In this document: piece by piece, positions 1 through 5,474 of the stretch
Layout of the letters: each line of letters starts with the position of its first letter
Position numbering within the stretch: position 1 is the first letter of the stretch
From: CBDUMN01 sp965368335
GTDB taxonomy: Bacteria > Pseudomonadota > Alphaproteobacteria > Rhodospirillales > JAPHRK01
Reading direction: 5' to 3'
DNA length: 9,903 bases
Assembly (NCBI GenBank): GCA_965368335.1
Contig: CBDUMN010000114.1
Location: 1-9,903 of the forward strand
The notes under the pieces: model-generated
The model's database searches: none
What the model was told of the DNA's origin: nothing
The model's input: only the letters and a program-made list of their open reading frames with translations
Made by a program: the position numbers and the translations under genes

Positions 1-189
1 TAGGGTCAGGACTCATTAATCTGATGCAATTCTGTTCATTCGATTTAGCCGAGGGCAAGGAGAGAGGGCGCAGGAAGGGTGATTCCCTTTCAAGACCTTT
101 CGACGCTGATCCTCGGTTAAATAGAATGAACCCTCCCGGCGCAAAGGTGCGGAACGCAGAATGGATCAAATTAATGGGTCCTGACCCTA
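1..189. mobile_element. MITE-like palindromic element with 20-bp terminal inverted repeats
   Basis: The left end TAGGGTCAGGACTCATTAAT (1-20) is the inverted complement of 170-189 with one mismatch. A second inverted pair lies inside: CATTCGATTTAGCCGAGG (37-54) against 111-128, 16 of 18 matching. A small central hairpin pairs AAGGG (75-79) with CCCTT (85-89). The segment could therefore fold end to end as one imperfect hairpin. Taking GGGTCAGG as the true tip, both ends are flanked by TA, which fits the TA target duplication of IS630/Tc1-mariner type transposases. No transposase is encoded, so the element would be non-autonomous. Base 1 is the window edge, so the left flank and duplication cannot be fully verified. 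It could instead be a large REP/BIME-like repeat. A folded RNA copy could also terminate transcription from the adjacent minus-strand gene, but no T-tract supports this. Confidence 0.7.
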
Positions 190-507
190 GGCGGAACGAT
201 AGATCAGGTGATAGCCGAAGTCGGTTTCGACCACATCGCTAACCGTACCCACTTCCAATTCAAACGCCGCTTTGTCGAACTCTGGCACCATCATACCGCG
301 TTGGAACGGCCCCAGATTGCCGCCTTCCGCCCCAGAGGGACAGTCCGAATGCTGACGGGCCAGATCGGCAAAATCCTCACCGGCAGCCACCTTTTCTTTC
401 AAATCGGCAATCAGCGTCTGCGCTTCTTCTTTCGAGCGCAAAGCCGTGGAGCGCATGGAGCCCGCATACATCAACAAAATGTGCGATGCCGTAACCATTT
501 CCGACAT
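187..507 (-). CDS. PpiC-like parvulin peptidyl-prolyl cis-trans isomerase
   Basis: This 106-residue protein is a free-standing single-domain parvulin (rotamase), which interconverts cis and trans X-Pro bonds to help folding. There is no signal peptide, so it should act in the cytoplasm, like E. coli PpiC (about 93 aa). Family features are the N-terminal ASHIL strand with His9, the QHSDCPSG block with His53 and Cys56, GGNLGPFQRGMMVPEF at 63-77, and the closing GYHLI with His100. An upstream in-frame ATG at 576 would add 23 residues unlike the family. The start at 507 is preferred because AAAGGA sits six bases upstream and parvulin homology begins there. The TAG stop (187-189) lies inside the terminal repeat of the adjacent MITE-like element, so the C-terminus was probably set or trimmed by that insertion. 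The fold looks complete. It is divergent from the M23 peptidase gene. Confidence 0.9.
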   Translation of the reverse strand: MSEMVTASHILLMYAGSMRSTALRSKEEAQTLIADLKEKVAAGEDFADLARQHSDCPSGAEGGNLGPFQRGMMVPEFDKAAFELEVGTVSDVVETDFGYHLIYRSA

Positions 508-513
508 GGGAAA

Positions 514-519
514 TCCTTT
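514..519 (-). promoter_or_regulatory. Ribosome binding site deciding the parvulin start
   Basis: On the minus strand AAAGGA is followed by TTTCCC and then ATG at 507. The spacing is six bases. This supports the internal start over the upstream ATG at 576. Confidence 0.6.
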
Positions 520-568
520 CAAAAAGCAAACTAGAAAATCTTGGGGCCAATCTAAGGTTTGACGGCGT

Positions 569-582
569 CGGGTCAAGACCCG
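569..582. repeat. Short perfect palindrome in the divergent promoter region
   Basis: CGGGTC (569-574) and GACCCG (577-582) are perfect inverted copies separated by AA. They lie in the 116-bp gap between the divergent parvulin (start 507) and M23 peptidase (start 624) genes. It could be a dimeric regulator operator for either gene. It could also be a weak hairpin, since a short T run (587-591) follows on the plus strand, but the loop would be very small. No convincing -35/-10 pair was found here, and no clear Shine-Dalgarno precedes the ATG at 624. Confidence 0.3.
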
Positions 583-623
583 GACTGTTTTAATCGTCCA
601 TCGGTCTTGCTAGACTGCCGCCC

Positions 624-1622
624 ATGAGATGTCTTCTTACCCTTTTCATAAGCCTGCTTCTCGGCCCGGCAACCGCCCTGGCCGATACCCCCGTTCTGCA
701 ACTCCCGCTTGACTGCGTTCCCGGTGAAAGTTGCTGGATCGCCAAATATGTGGATCAGGACACCACCCCCAACTCGGCAAAAGATTACCGCTGCGGAAAC
801 CATACCCTTGATGGGCACAAAGGGACCGACTTCGCCCTTCAGGACCTTCGCGCCATGCACATGGGAGTCGCCGTCAGGGCCGCTGCCGCCGGTATCGTTA
901 AGGGCGTCCGCAACAATATGGAAGATATTTCGAGCAAAGAATTGAAAAACCCTTCGCTCATCAAGGGGAAGGAATGCGGCAACGGCGTCTATATCGCCCA
1001 CGAAGACGGTTGGAGCACTCAGTATTGCCATATGAAACGATCCAGCGTTTTGGTGATGAAAGGCCAAAGGGTCGAAGCAGGCCAAAAGCTGGGATTGGTC
1101 GGCCTCTCCGGGATGACCGAGTTTCCCCACCTGCATTTCGCCGCTCGCAAAGACAGAGTGTTGGTTGATCCATTTTCCGGCATCGGTGGGGGAGAGTGCG
1201 GAAAGAACGCTCAACCCTTGTGGGAGGAAACGGTTTTAGCAGGATTTCCTTATGGTCCGGCGATTTACAATATTGGCTTTGCAGGCACAGCCCCCGACCC
1301 TGTCGCCGTTCGAAAGGGCCTCTATCGTGGCGCACCACTTGACAAACGCGCGCCTGCGCTCGTTCTTTGGGTCGATATTTTCGGCGTCAACAAAGGCGAT
1401 GAGTTTAGCATCACGATTACCGCTCCAGACGGCGAGCTGATCCACCAACACAACAGCATTATGCCGAACACGAAAATCCGACGCTTTATGTATACGGGCC
1501 GCAAAAAGAACCGCCCCTTCTGGCCGGAAGGAACCTATAAGGGCGTCTTTACACTCTCAAGGCCAACCGGCGACGGAGCGACGCAAAGCTGGAGCGAAAC
1601 CCGGACCATCGAAATTCATTAA
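624..1622 (+). CDS. Secreted M23 (LytM-type) zinc metallopeptidase
   Basis: This 332-residue protein begins with a typical Sec signal peptide (residues 1-20, cleavage after ATALA), so it should act in the periplasm or outside. Residues about 60-185 carry a complete M23 peptidase core. HKGTD gives the zinc ligands His65 and Asp69, HLH gives His169 and His171, and the YCH segment gives the other catalytic His136. M23 enzymes cut the peptide cross-links of peptidoglycan or small glycine-rich peptides. All active-site residues are present, so it is predicted to be an active enzyme rather than a LytM-type activator. Several cysteines (31, 37, 57, 118, 135, 192) could form disulfides. The roughly 130-residue C-terminal region (about 200-332) is beta-rich looking and not recognised; it may bind substrate. 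No operon partner is obvious. The gene is divergent from the parvulin gene, and an 80-bp gap separates it from the next gene. Confidence 0.9.
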   Translation: MRCLLTLFISLLLGPATALADTPVLQLPLDCVPGESCWIAKYVDQDTTPNSAKDYRCGNHTLDGHKGTDFALQDLRAMHMGVAVRAAAAGIVKGVRNNMEDISSKELKNPSLIKGKECGNGVYIAHEDGWSTQYCHMKRSSVLVMKGQRVEAGQKLGLVGLSGMTEFPHLHFAARKDRVLVDPFSGIGGGECGKNAQPLWEETVLAGFPYGPAIYNIGFAGTAPDPVAVRKGLYRGAPLDKRAPALVLWVDIFGVNKGDEFSITITAPDGELIHQHNSIMPNTKIRRFMYTGRKKNRPFWPEGTYKGVFTLSRPTGDGATQSWSETRTIEIH

Positions 1623-1690
1623 ACCCGAGACCTATTCGACGTTTCGTAAAAAGCCGCCCTTTCTTTACATTAGCCCCACCTAATAATCAC

Positions 1691-1696
1691 AGGAGG
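1691..1696 (+). promoter_or_regulatory. Strong Shine-Dalgarno before the AhpD-like gene
   Basis: AGGAGG lies five bases before the ATG at 1702. It is the strongest ribosome binding site in the window and fixes the start. It suggests this gene is highly translated compared with its neighbours. Confidence 0.7.
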
Positions 1697-1701
1697 GACC
1701 G

Positions 1702-2043
1702 ATGAGCCAATCTTATCCCGATATCGCCAAAGAACTGACGGCCGAACTCAAAGAATTGAGAGCCGCCTGCCCCGACACCATGGCCGGTTTCAGCGCCATC
1801 GCCAAGGCCGCCACCGCCCCCGGCGCCATGGACCCGAAAACCAAAGAACTTGTCGCCATCGGCATCGGCGTCGCAGCCCGTTGCGACGGCTGCATCGCCT
1901 TTCACGTCAAGGCGGCAATCCGCCATGGCGCAACCCGTGAAGAGGTTGCCGAGACACTCGGCATGGCGGTCTATATGGGCGGCGGCCCCTCGACCATTTA
2001 TGCAGCCAAGGCCTTGAGAGCCTACGACGAGTTTACCGCTTAA
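1702..2043 (+). CDS. AhpD-like carboxymuconolactone decarboxylase family protein
   Basis: This 113-residue all-helical protein belongs to the CMD/AhpD superfamily. It carries the complete redox motif E-x11-C-x2-C-x3-H, with Glu49, Cys61, Cys64 and His68 (local sequence RCDGCIAFH). In AhpD this motif forms the peroxidatic thiol pair and proton relay, so a cytoplasmic thiol-disulfide or peroxide-reducing role is more likely than lactone decarboxylation. The length is that of the small single-domain CMD proteins annotated widely in proteobacteria; their exact substrates are mostly unknown. A consensus AGGAGG ribosome site precedes the start. The gene is convergent with the glycosyltransferase gene, and the two reading frames overlap by 11 bp at their 3' ends. 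No AhpC-type peroxiredoxin is nearby to identify a partner. Confidence 0.88.
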   Translation: MSQSYPDIAKELTAELKELRAACPDTMAGFSAIAKAATAPGAMDPKTKELVAIGIGVAARCDGCIAFHVKAAIRHGATREEVAETLGMAVYMGGGPSTIYAAKALRAYDEFTA

Positions 2044-2791
2044 AGCTGTTGCATGCCTGGAGGCGGTCGATAGCCGCCTCCAGCATGGCTTCCGTCACGG
2101 GAACGCCATCCGTCTCTTTTTCCGAAAGCGACGCCGATAGGTTGGCCGCTTTTAGAGTTGGCTGCTCCTGACGCAGAATGTCGAGCGCTTCCCCACCGCC
2201 TTTCACCAGATCGCTAAGCACCAAGGGGCTGATCATCCCCACCTCTTCGACCAATTGAAATCCCACCGTATTGTGCAGCGATGTCAGCAGCTTCGGCCCG
2301 ACAATCTGCGGCACCATCTCGCCCTCCATACGCCTGATGATGGAAAGGCAGGCGTGAATGTAGAAATCGAGAAAACTGTTTCCGGCAGTAAAAACACACA
2401 AGGCGTTATGAACGTTTCGATAGGCCTTTAGACGCCCCTTGCCGTCCTTCTGCACCCAAACCTCACGGCCGAAGGCGAACTCATCGGCAACATCGATTTC
2501 CAATCCTTCGGCATCGAAAACCAACAGATCGGCATCGAGCCAGACCGTCCGCTCGTAGCCTTCCTCAAGAAACTGGCGGGCCAGCAGCAACCGCCCCAGA
2601 TCGGTCATCACCGGAATGCGTTTCCTGGCCTTTTCACGATACCACCCCGGCGCCAGATCGAAAATCTCATCACCGATAAAACGGTAATCAAACCCCTGCT
2701 CTTTGGCCCAGGCCCAAACGCTCTCCATACAATGGGACACCCACTGCGGGACCTGCTCGCTCCGAAATGACTGATAGACAACGGTTTTCAT
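2033..2791 (-). CDS. GT-A-fold glycosyltransferase-like protein (DxD motif)
   Basis: The 252-residue product looks like a small nucleotide-sugar glycosyltransferase. It starts with a beta strand (TVVYQSF), then has a helix rich in Trp, a conserved-looking segment around MTDLGRLLLARQFLEEGY (62-79) and the metal-binding WLDADLLVF with Asp86 and Asp88. That block resembles the DxD site of GT8/GT32-like enzymes, which hold the Mn-nucleotide-sugar. The donor and acceptor cannot be deduced; surface polysaccharide or protein glycosylation are possibilities. No signal peptide or membrane span is seen, so it should be cytoplasmic. The last ~60 residues are helical and variable. The stop overlaps the convergent AhpD-like gene by 11 bp. 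No strong Shine-Dalgarno precedes the ATG. It is separated from the decayed region upstream by about 280 bp, so it appears to be a single-gene unit. The family-level call is moderately sure. Confidence 0.7.
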   Translation of the reverse strand: MKTVVYQSFRSEQVPQWVSHCMESVWAWAKEQGFDYRFIGDEIFDLAPGWYREKARKRIPVMTDLGRLLLARQFLEEGYERTVWLDADLLVFDAEGLEIDVADEFAFGREVWVQKDGKGRLKAYRNVHNALCVFTAGNSFLDFYIHACLSIIRRMEGEMVPQIVGPKLLTSLHNTVGFQLVEEVGMISPLVLSDLVKGGGEALDILRQEQPTLKAANLSASLSEKETDGVPVTEAMLEAAIDRLQACNSFKR

Positions 2792-3071
2792 GGGCTAAAC
2801 AATAAGCAAGTCAAAAAAGAGTGGCAGGGGGCGCAGTCTGGAGCGAAATGGTCTCCGGTGTTTTCCCTGTTTCACAAGTAAACTACAGAGAATTATTTTG
2901 GAAACAATGCGTCATGCCAAAATCCCTGCTTTAGTGCGCCAGTAAAATCAGTGTCGTCTCGCCGTTTTCCTAAACTACGGAACAGGGAATTTACCCTCTT
3001 GTATCAGGGACACCTTCGTCCAGAAGCCCACGCCAAGCAATAGGATTAATTTCTTGACATTGATACTATGT
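2792..3071. other. Intergenic region, no gene recognised
   Basis: No coding-like frame, tRNA or structured RNA is apparent in these 280 bases upstream of the glycosyltransferase gene. On the plus strand a perfect TTGACA (3054-3059) is followed after 17 bases by a weak -10-like TATTGT, but no plus-strand gene follows, so a functional promoter is doubtful. Base composition is visibly more AT-rich than the flanking housekeeping genes. Confidence 0.4.
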
Positions 3072-3300
3072 TCACTTATTGTTCTTTTTGCTTGAAAAAA
3101 GCTCGGGCGGTTTTTGACCATAACCCACATGGGCTCTTTCATGCCGGACGCGCCCGTTAGGGCCGGCACCGGGGGACGCCCCGTACGCCGATAACCCAAT
3201 AAGCGGATAACGCTCCACCAGAATTTCAAACTTCGTTTGTTCGGCCGGCTTTTTTGTTGGCCGGGACAGTCGAGCTTTTGCAATTTCCGGGGAGCGCGCG
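3072..3300 (-). pseudogene. Coding-like fragment continuing downstream of the 217-codon ORF in another frame
   Basis: The minus-strand frame ending at TGA (3072-3074) has normal-looking codons and a plausible peptide over its last roughly 75 residues, for example KFEILVERYPLIGLSAYG and VRHERAHVGYGQKPPELF. It overlaps the tail of the 3226-3879 reading frame, whose own last ~30 residues are low-complexity and less convincing. This suggests one ancestral protein in which a single-base indel around 3270-3300 shifted the frame. The upstream boundary given is approximate. No homologue is recognised. Confidence 0.35.
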
Positions 3301-3879
3301 CCGTTCCTCGGAACCCGACACGAGGAACAAGAGATATGCACTCCCTCCTAAACCTCCGGAAAACCGTTGGGCCCAGTGCTGTTCTTCGGTTTTCAAGAAA
3401 TCGCAGTTTTTGACGGCATCCCGGTCTGCGCCGGTCAATTCCCAGAATCCTTTCCCGAGCCACATCTCGGCGGTTACGGCTTCGACGTAGGGGCCTCGAA
3501 TGACCCGGCGGCTAAGATTATGCGAGATATCGATGATCGGGTCGTTGAGCGGGGGGGGGAGCCCGGTATCTTTCTTGGAGAGGTGGGCGTGGGGTTTGTT
3601 ATGATGCTCATACCAAGAAACATCATCTTCATTTTGCCAACGATTATATTCTCTATCGATATAGCAAGCCTGTAAAAAAGAAATATTCGCGGATAAGCGA
3701 TGAACCCATAGGCTCCAATCCATTGGTATTGGCTTTTTGGGCCAAACGAAAAACTGATCGTGCCAGCTTTTTTTCTCATAGTTGGCACAATGAAAATCAA
3801 AGGTTTCGCTGTCAATATTGTATGTTTCGTTGTTGGAACGTCGGATAGTCCCGAATCCGTGGTCCTCAGTTCCAACCAC
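3226..3879 (-). CDS. Hypothetical protein, possibly the core of a frameshifted gene
   Basis: This 217-codon frame has a GTG start and TGA stop, and is not a recognised family. The middle is rich in aromatic residues and looks like a genuine soluble protein (FHCANYEKKSWHDQFFVW, DWSLWVHRLSANISFLQACY, WYEHHNKPHAHLSKKD, AEMWLGKGFWELTGADRD). No signal peptide or membrane span is seen. An in-frame stop lies at 3888, so the GTG at 3879 is the earliest start, yet no good ribosome site precedes it. The adjacent frame just upstream reads convincingly into it, with a peptide ending KMPDGKVVWLEL apparently joining GTEDHGFGTIRRSN. A nine-C tract (3551-3559 on the plus strand as G9) encodes Leu-Pro-Pro-Pro within it. 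It is oriented with, and about 380 bp beyond, the CDI immunity gene, so it may be part of a displaced toxin or immunity cassette. Whether it is expressed is doubtful. Confidence 0.45.
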   Translation of the reverse strand: MVGTEDHGFGTIRRSNNETYNIDSETFDFHCANYEKKSWHDQFFVWPKKPIPMDWSLWVHRLSANISFLQACYIDREYNRWQNEDDVSWYEHHNKPHAHLSKKDTGLPPPLNDPIIDISHNLSRRVIRGPYVEAVTAEMWLGKGFWELTGADRDAVKNCDFLKTEEQHWAQRFSGGLGGSAYLLFLVSGSEERRALPGNCKSSTVPANKKAGRTNEV

Positions 3880-4004
3880 ACCACCTTACCATCCGGCATT
3901 TTGGTTGCCGAGACAACGTCGCTTGCGGTGTATAGAGTCCCCTCAGGCAGCTCTGCCAGTAGCTTGGCGTTTTTGAAAGATAGAATTACGGTGACAGGGG
4001 CAAC
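3870..4004 (-). pseudogene. 5'-truncated coding fragment joined by frameshift to the 217-codon ORF
   Basis: Directly after a TAA at 4005-4007 the minus strand encodes a protein-like segment without an early Met: PVTVILSFKNAKLLAELPEG, then TLYTASDVVSATK, then MPDGKVVWLEL. The phrase resembles the entry part of CDI or other polymorphic toxin C-terminal domains, where a D-G-K-hydrophobic-W-L-E block is common; this resemblance is from memory and weak. Past about 3870 this frame becomes nonsense while the frame of 3226-3879 becomes coding-like, so one base has probably been lost here. The 5' end is also missing: frames upstream to 4091 give no credible continuation. The fragment probably derives from an older toxin C-terminus. 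Confidence 0.35.
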
Positions 4005-4074
4005 TTAAAGCCCGATGTACTGATAGGATCTGCGCTCGCGAAGACCATCAGGGCCAGCGGTCAAAAGTACCGCG

Positions 4075-4266
4075 CTAAACAGGCCGGACATATGACTGCA
4101 CGCAAGCAAAGCCAGACCCGAATATCACCCTTGCATCAAAGGGGCCGTCCACATATGTCACCGTAATTCCCGTCAAGATTGCGAGTTTGTCCTCGGCGGT
4201 GAGCGTGACACCCAATTCAAAACTTACGAATCTCAATAGTTTTAAGAATAATCTTTTACTCTTCAT
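4075..4266 (-). CDS. Small hypothetical protein overlapping the immunity gene
   Basis: This 63-codon ORF starts within the last codons of the Imm52-like gene (stop at 4256-4258), an 11-bp overlap in a different frame that could allow translational coupling. The product begins MKSKRLFLKLLRFVSFELG, a basic and hydrophobic start, and continues with a beta-like stretch (VTLTAEDKLAILTGITVTYV). It has no recognised family. No Shine-Dalgarno is visible before the ATG, so it would depend on coupling. It may be a small accessory or second immunity protein. It may equally be a remnant of a displaced cassette or a chance ORF. Confidence 0.3.
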   Translation of the reverse strand: MKSKRLFLKLLRFVSFELGVTLTAEDKLAILTGITVTYVDGPFDARVIFGSGFACVQSYVRPV

Positions 4267-5065
4267 ATGACCAAGAAGGATTATGTAATTCTGCCCCTTC
4301 CATCCAGTCGATGGCTCCGGCAGCCCTTAAGGCATCGCGTATTTCAATGGCAGTAGTCTTGGCAGTGGTATCCTTGAAAACTGAAATGTTGTCGCCCAAT
4401 TTAATCAGAATGCCGTCGCGGTAGTTGGTGACATTGGGATGGCCCTCAAGGGCTGTGCGAACTTTAAGGTTTTTTGTGAATGAAAGCCAGCCTAGGTAAT
4501 ACTGGTCTATTCCCCATTGAGTAATTTGATTATCAAAATCCGTCGAGTACAGGTTACAAAAATAGGGGTCGCCAAAGTTTAAGATCATTTCAAAAATAGA
4601 TAAAGCAACATCTGGCTTGGACCAGGGCTCATTTTCTTGTCCACGCTCAAACGATTTCACTCGGACTGAGGCCGCACCCCTTCCATCATTACCTCCCCCC
4701 CCGACATGCACGGTGACTCGGGTTATATCGCTTTCCCTTTGGACAGTATCAGAAAATGAAGCTTCAAATCCGAAATGGCATCGGGACTTGGGTGTTATTC
4801 TCTTATTTTCTGGATTGTCTTCATTGAGAAAAAGGAACTCTTTGTCATCCAATGCACGAAGCATGACATCATCGAAGTCAGACAGGTCGACGGCGATGGG
4901 GAGGTTGGATTTATCGCGGGTTGTTCCCGAAACATCAAAGGGGCGCGACCAGGGAGAAATCTCCTCAAGCCTTAGTAGAAACTCCTTTTGTATTTTCAGA
5001 ATTTCACTCGCCCGCATCATGGGTTTACCCATCCATGGACCGCCAATGACCAACTCATTTTCCAT
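4256..5065 (-). CDS. Imm52-like immunity protein (CdiI role)
   Basis: This 269-residue cytoplasmic protein begins 10 bases after the toxin gene's stop codon, the position expected for the cognate immunity gene of a CDI system. It has no signal peptide. Length and features fit Imm52, the immunity family known to pair with Tox-REase-5 toxins (for example TsiT with TseT in Pseudomonas aeruginosa). They include an N-terminal helical segment ending LEEISPWSRPFDVSG, a middle with aromatic and charged strands, a DQYYLGWLSF block near residues 185-195, and a C-terminal helix IEIRDALRAAGAIDW. The expected role is to bind and block the exoprotein's C-terminal nuclease, protecting producer and kin. Its translation is probably coupled to the toxin gene, with only a weak AAAGAG element upstream. 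A run of eight G on the coding strand (4695-4702, Val-Gly-Gly-Gly) is a possible slippage site. GC content looks lower than in the exoprotein body, as usual for exchanged cassettes. Confidence 0.65.
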   Translation of the reverse strand: MENELVIGGPWMGKPMMRASEILKIQKEFLLRLEEISPWSRPFDVSGTTRDKSNLPIAVDLSDFDDVMLRALDDKEFLFLNEDNPENKRITPKSRCHFGFEASFSDTVQRESDITRVTVHVGGGGNDGRGAASVRVKSFERGQENEPWSKPDVALSIFEMILNFGDPYFCNLYSTDFDNQITQWGIDQYYLGWLSFTKNLKVRTALEGHPNVTNYRDGILIKLGDNISVFKDTTAKTTAIEIRDALRAAGAIDWMEGAELHNPSWSYEE

Positions 5066-5075
5066 GCTTGAGATT

Positions 5076-5474
5076 TTACTCTTTCGTTACCACAATTTTG
5101 ACTATTGAAGCGTCAATCTTATTTGTTTTGTCGACTGTCGTCTTAAACGCAGCGTATAGGCGATCCGCTGTTTCCTTCGACGGCACATGCCATTCGACTG
5201 TTTTTCCTGTTGCCTTGGCGATTTCCTGCTGTCGCAATGCCTGTTTCACAACAGCGTCCGTCGAGAATTCCTTGTCGATGGGCCAACAATTCCAGCATTT
5301 GGCGTCGATTAGGGTGTTGGTTTCCGGATTGAAGCCATCGAAACTAGTTTGACCTGACGGTACATTGGGGTCTGGGACGTTGTAAACGGTTCCTTCAGGC
5401 GCTCCAGTGATTTTTTGCTGGTAGGCTTTCTGGGCGTCGGTCATGTTTTCGGTAACACTTGTCCATGTACCTGG
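5076..5474 (-). other. C-terminal toxin domain, Tox-REase-5-like nuclease
   Basis: The last ~132 residues of the exoprotein resemble restriction-endonuclease-fold toxin 5. A helix AQKAYQQKITG leads to a strand, then SFDGFNPETNTLIDAK supplies the Asp and the D-x-K of a PD-(D/E)xK-type metal nuclease site. A helix with AVVKQALRQQEIAKATGK follows, then strand TVEWHVPS and the final helix ETADRLYAAF. This order and the spaced FDG...LIDAK, RQQ and VEWH blocks match what is known of Tox-REase-5. The expected activity is DNA cleavage in the target cell. Two cysteines (CWNC) directly follow the catalytic Lys. The domain start is approximate, placed near the linker GNSDGGPG. Confidence 0.68.

Noticed and set aside
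24..242. 72-codon plus-strand ORF at the left edge
   Set aside because: It covers the palindromic element and runs antisense into the parvulin gene; its composition is not protein-like.
573..1214. 213-codon minus-strand ORF opposite the M23 peptidase gene
   Set aside because: It lies wholly antisense to a gene with intact signal peptide and catalytic motifs, and its own product has no family features; it is a shadow of GC-rich coding sequence.
3054..3082. Plus-strand sigma70-like promoter (TTGACA, 17 bases, TATTGT)
   Set aside because: The -35 is perfect but the -10 is weak and no plus-strand gene lies downstream before 5100; likely a chance match in AT-rich DNA.
3170..3183. Hairpin CGGGG-GACG-CCCCG as a terminator
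   Set aside because: The stem is short, and no T-tract follows on either strand.
3367..3675. 102-codon plus-strand ORF (and an overlapping 78-codon ORF) across the decayed region
   Set aside because: It is antisense to the better coding-like minus-strand frame, and its Gly/Val-rich product resembles a mirror reading. No promoter or Shine-Dalgarno supports it.
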